A stretch of DNA of 6,245 bases from Clostridia bacterium (GTDB lineage Bacteria; Bacillota; Clostridia; Oscillospirales; Acutalibacteraceae), in the NCBI GenBank assembly GCA_900769375.1, contig CAAGGN010000037.1:1-6245 (forward strand), written 5' to 3'. How positions within the stretch are numbered: the first letter of the stretch is position 1; each line of letters starts with the position of its first letter. The notes below the pieces were generated by a model. The model saw only the letters and a program-made list of their open reading frames with translations. It had not been told where the DNA came from and made no database searches. Made by a program: the position numbers and the translations under genes. Below, piece by piece: positions 4,032 through 6,245 of this stretch.

Positions 4032-4910
4032 TTACTTTTTAAAATTCTCTACCGACTTCGCAAGATAATCTCCGGTATCCTTCATAAGTCGAGCAACAGA
4101 AAGGTAAAGCTCAGGGGGATAATTTCTGAAAATACTATTGGCCTCAAAGGTTATATCTCCTTTGTAACCTATCTCACCAAGAGCTTCGGTAACAGATGCA
4201 AAATTTATCTTATGCAAGTACGGCAAGGTGTGGTTATCGTGAACTAAATCCACGTCATGAACGTGCAACGCCTGCAAGCGCTCAGGACCTAAAGCTTTGA
4301 TAAATTTAGGAATATCTGCGTTCATCAAGGCGGCGTGACCTATATCAAGACAACCTACAAGGTAAGGACTGTTTACAGCATCAATAAGCTTGCAGAATTC
4401 CCAAGCCCTCGAGCAAACCGAATCGCTGGGAACCCTCGAGCCGTTATTGGTCTGCCACATATTTTCGGTGGCGATTTTTATACCGAACCTTTCGGCGTAA
4501 GGAATCAAGCTTTTATAAAATTCTACGTTCATCTCAAAAAGCTCTTTTGCGTGTTCGGCGTAATTAAGATGCTGCTTTGGGTGAACCACGATACATTTAG
4601 CCCCAAGTATAGAAGCGATTTCCATACTTTTTACAATTTGATGATATATCCACTCATCTCTTTCGTCTCCAAAGCTTGACGGTAAGGGTGCGTGGGACTG
4701 GTTGCAGACAATACCGATTTCGTCTATATATCTTCGCAGTTCGGTAGCTCTTTCTATATAATCTTCGTCGGTATAATAATCATTATCCTTCTTTATCATT
4801 CTAAAAAGGGACATATCAAAGGCCTCAAAACCTGCATCCTTGAAAACCTTAATTGCCTCTCTTTCTCCGATTCTTTCATCGAGAAGTTCAATAGGTGATG
4901 AAACCAACAT
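4032..4910 (-). CDS. Sugar phosphate isomerase/epimerase-like TIM-barrel protein (AP-endonuclease-2 fold)
   Basis: A 292-residue protein of the xylose-isomerase-like TIM-barrel superfamily, whose members are divalent-metal isomerases, epimerases or dehydratases of sugars and inositols, and endonuclease IV. Candidate metal or catalytic positions lie at strand ends: SHAP (72-75), VVHP (108-111), ATEN (147-150), CLDIGHA (187-193), HVHDVD (216-221) and FEAN (255-258), the usual order for the fold. No signal peptide is present, so it is cytoplasmic. The substrate cannot be told. The ATG has AGGAGGT at 4918-4924 with 7-nt spacing, overlapping the rlmH stop codon, so it is translated with rlmH. Its catabolic look contrasts with the two housekeeping genes upstream; it may have joined this operon by chance. 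Endonuclease IV itself is less likely because its extra metal-ligand set is not obvious. Confidence 0.8.
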   Translation of the reverse strand: MLVSSPIELLDERIGEREAIKVFKDAGFEAFDMSLFRMIKKDNDYYTDEDYIERATELRRYIDEIGIVCNQSHAPLPSSFGDERDEWIYHQIVKSMEIASILGAKCIVVHPKQHLNYAEHAKELFEMNVEFYKSLIPYAERFGIKIATENMWQTNNGSRVPSDSVCSRAWEFCKLIDAVNSPYLVGCLDIGHAALMNADIPKFIKALGPERLQALHVHDVDLVHDNHTLPYLHKINFASVTEALGEIGYKGDITFEANSIFRNYPPELYLSVARLMKDTGDYLAKSVENFKK

Positions 4911-4922
4911 AACCGATACCTC

Positions 4923-5402
4923 CTATTTATGATATGTGCCGCCCTCATTGATTTTAAAGGCGCGATAGGTTTGCTCCAAAAGCATAATTCTGAAAAGCTG
5001 ATGCGGAAAGGTCATTTTGGAAACCGAAAGCCGCATATTTGCAAACTTTTTTATTTCCTCTGAAAGCCCGTAAGAACTTCCAATAATAAAACAAATTCTT
5101 TTTCCTTCATTGGCTTTTTCTTTAAATACATACGCCAGTTCTTCACTGGAAATTTCTTTTCCCTCGATACAAAGCGCAACGATAAAGGAATCTTTAGGAA
5201 TCGCCCTCGAAATCATTTCCCTTTCTTTCAAAAGAGCGTTACTAATTTCATTTTCCGATGGATTATCGGAGAGGGCTACGGGACTAAGCTCGGTTATTTT
5301 AAGGTCGCAGTACCTTGAAAGCCGCTTTGCGTATTCATCACTTGCATCTCTTAAATACTTTTCTTTTAGTTTGCCGAGGGCAATAATATCCACCTTCATC
5401 AT
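4923..5402 (-). CDS. rlmH: 23S rRNA (pseudouridine-1915-N3) methyltransferase RlmH
   Basis: RlmH is a SPOUT-class enzyme that uses S-adenosylmethionine to methylate pseudouridine 1915 in helix 69 of 23S rRNA, on assembled ribosomes. The protein is 159 residues, the standard size. It starts with the conserved KVDIIALGKLKEKY (3-16), has the trefoil-knot cofactor region CFIIGSSYGLSEEI (104-117), and ends with the diagnostic TFPHQLFRIMLLEQTYRAF segment (131-149) and a terminal YHK. Usually the knot reads IGGxxG; here the second glycine is serine. The start is one of two adjacent ATGs; the first (5402) is preceded by GGGGTG (5411-5416) at 8-nt spacing and overlaps the walJ TGA by four bases, implying coupling. 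The yycJ-rlmH neighbourhood is also known in Bacillus and relatives. Confidence 0.95.
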   Translation of the reverse strand: MMKVDIIALGKLKEKYLRDASDEYAKRLSRYCDLKITELSPVALSDNPSENEISNALLKEREMISRAIPKDSFIVALCIEGKEISSEELAYVFKEKANEGKRICFIIGSSYGLSEEIKKFANMRLSVSKMTFPHQLFRIMLLEQTYRAFKINEGGTYHK

Positions 5403-6184
5403 AAAGCTATCACCCCGTTATCCTTCGGCTTTGCCGTATATAAAAGATAATCTTTTCCCATCTCGGCTCCCATAGCACCGAGAGTTCTTTTAGCGGCGCC
5501 CGAAGCCAGCATTGGAAGATTATTATGCTGACTTATATGACTTAAAACTATTCTTATTGTGCCGCTAAGGAGAAGATTTGGAAGCTCTGCCGCGCAGGCA
5601 TTATTAGAAAGGTGCCCCTTATCAGAGAGAATTCTCACCTTAAGTTCAGGAGGATAGGGGCCTCTTTTAAGCATATCAATATCATGGTTAGATTCAAGCA
5701 AAACAAGGTCACTGCCCGAAAGGCATTTTCTTATATCATCACTCATTACACCAAGGTCGGTGCAAAGGGAAATTTTAGCGCCGCTTGAAAGCTTTGCCGT
5801 AAAACCGCTGGAACCCTCGCAGTCGTGACTTGTGGCAAATCGGGAAAGGGTTATTTCCCCTATTTCTAAATCTTCTTCGGCAGGGACTGTTTTTATGCCC
5901 GCAGGGATTTTATCAAGCTTTATAAGAGTTTCTAAGGTTTCCGAGGAGGCGTAAAGCAAGGCGCCGGTAGCTTTAAGGAAGGGCTTCAGACCTTTAATAT
6001 GATCAATATGCTCGTGGGTAACAGCAACGGCCTTGATATCGTTAGCCGATGATCCAATTTTTTCAAGAGCTTCACACACGGCTTTCCCCGAAGCGCCAAC
6101 GTCTATAAGAATGGCCGAATTACCCGAAGAAATATATGTACTGTTGCCCGTTGAACCGCTAAAAAGCGGACATACTCTTGCCAC
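5399..6184 (-). CDS. walJ: YycJ/WalJ-type metallo-beta-lactamase-fold hydrolase
   Basis: A 261-residue metallo-beta-lactamase-fold protein of the YycJ/WalJ family. In Bacillus and streptococci this gene is linked to the WalRK cell-wall system and affects the coordination of division with replication; YycJ is reported as a nuclease, and the exact cellular substrate is unsettled. The opening PLFSGSTGNSTYI (6-18) is characteristic. The metal site is visible: HEHIDH (57-62), SHD (119-121), CTDLG with D143, then LESNHD (163-168), GHLSN (190-194) and LSHISQHN (214-221). No signal peptide. It starts with GTG at 6184, fixed by AGGAGGT (6191-6197) at 6-nt spacing. It heads the operon with rlmH and the isomerase-like gene; walR and walK are not in this window. 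Confidence 0.88.
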   Translation of the reverse strand: MARVCPLFSGSTGNSTYISSGNSAILIDVGASGKAVCEALEKIGSSANDIKAVAVTHEHIDHIKGLKPFLKATGALLYASSETLETLIKLDKIPAGIKTVPAEEDLEIGEITLSRFATSHDCEGSSGFTAKLSSGAKISLCTDLGVMSDDIRKCLSGSDLVLLESNHDIDMLKRGPYPPELKVRILSDKGHLSNNACAAELPNLLLSGTIRIVLSHISQHNNLPMLASGAAKRTLGAMGAEMGKDYLLYTAKPKDNGVIAL

Positions 6185-6204
6185 AAACCCACCTCCTAAA
6201 ACTC

Positions 6205-6226
6205 AAGGCGGCTTAAAAGCCGCCTT
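6205..6226. terminator. Hairpin upstream of walJ, probable terminator of the preceding gene
   Basis: AAGGCGGC (6205-6212) pairs perfectly with GCCGCCTT (6219-6226) around a 6-nt loop. On the minus strand it is followed by GAGTTTT, on the plus strand by TATTTATGCATTTTT, so it could act in either direction but neither T-tract is ideal. It most likely ends a minus-strand gene lying beyond the right edge, and sits 21 nt before the walJ start codon. No convincing walJ promoter is visible in the remaining bases. Confidence 0.6.
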
Positions 6227-6245
6227 TATTTATGCATTTTTGAGA

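Noticed and set aside
4335..4679. Plus-strand open frame of 114 codons
   Set aside because: It is antisense to the TIM-barrel gene with no ribosome binding site and no recognisable content.
5110..5475. Long plus-strand open frame (121 codons)
   Set aside because: It lies antisense to rlmH and the end of walJ, both clearly recognised, and its translation shows no protein-like motif.
1..6245. CRISPR array, insertion sequence or integrase attachment site
   Set aside because: No regularly spaced repeats, transposase or integrase reading frame, or tRNA-derived target duplication was seen.

Overview
The window looks like a chromosomal segment of a low-to-moderate GC Gram-positive anaerobe (Bacillota, class Clostridia; an Oscillospirales/Ruminococcaceae-like gut lineage is my best guess). 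The reasons are the strong GGAGG-type ribosome binding sites before nearly every gene, the order rpmG-secE-nusG-rplK-rplA, and a YycJ/WalJ-type hydrolase next to rlmH. The lineage is inferred from gene content and style, not from a database match.

Layout, left to right. Positions 1-253 hold no convincing complete gene: a minus-strand terminator (9-46), an unassigned AT-rich spacer, and a GC-rich palindromic element (153-253) that folds as a compact four-way junction. Positions 248-960 are an AT-rich accessory cassette of two divergent genes, a small SLOG-like protein (minus) and a ribbon-helix-helix repressor (plus). They share a 74-83 bp regulatory gap with a 9-bp palindrome over the -10 box of the minus-strand gene. 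A bidirectional terminator (967-989) separates this cassette from the conserved operon.

Positions 1003-4012 are the minus-strand operon rpmG-secE-nusG-rplK-rplA: ribosomal protein L33, the SecE translocase subunit, the transcription factor NusG, and ribosomal proteins L11 and L1. It has one strong promoter (TTGACC-17-TAGAAT at 3984-4012) and a leader of about 206 nt. SecE is unusual: 232 residues, with about 170 extra N-terminal residues and four extra membrane segments. Two similar GUGGGAGG...CCAC hairpins, one before rplK and one before rplA, are candidate L1 autoregulatory sites. The usual next genes, rplJ-rplL, do not follow rplA here.

Positions 4032-6184 are a second, tightly packed minus-strand operon: a YycJ/WalJ metallo-beta-lactamase-fold protein, the 23S rRNA methyltransferase RlmH, and a sugar phosphate isomerase/epimerase-like TIM barrel. 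Its apparent terminator (3957-4008) contains the promoter of the ribosomal operon inside the hairpin, so one inverted repeat may both end the upstream transcript and launch the next. That nested arrangement, the SecE extension, the structured palindrome and the repressor/SLOG pair are the points most worth following up.
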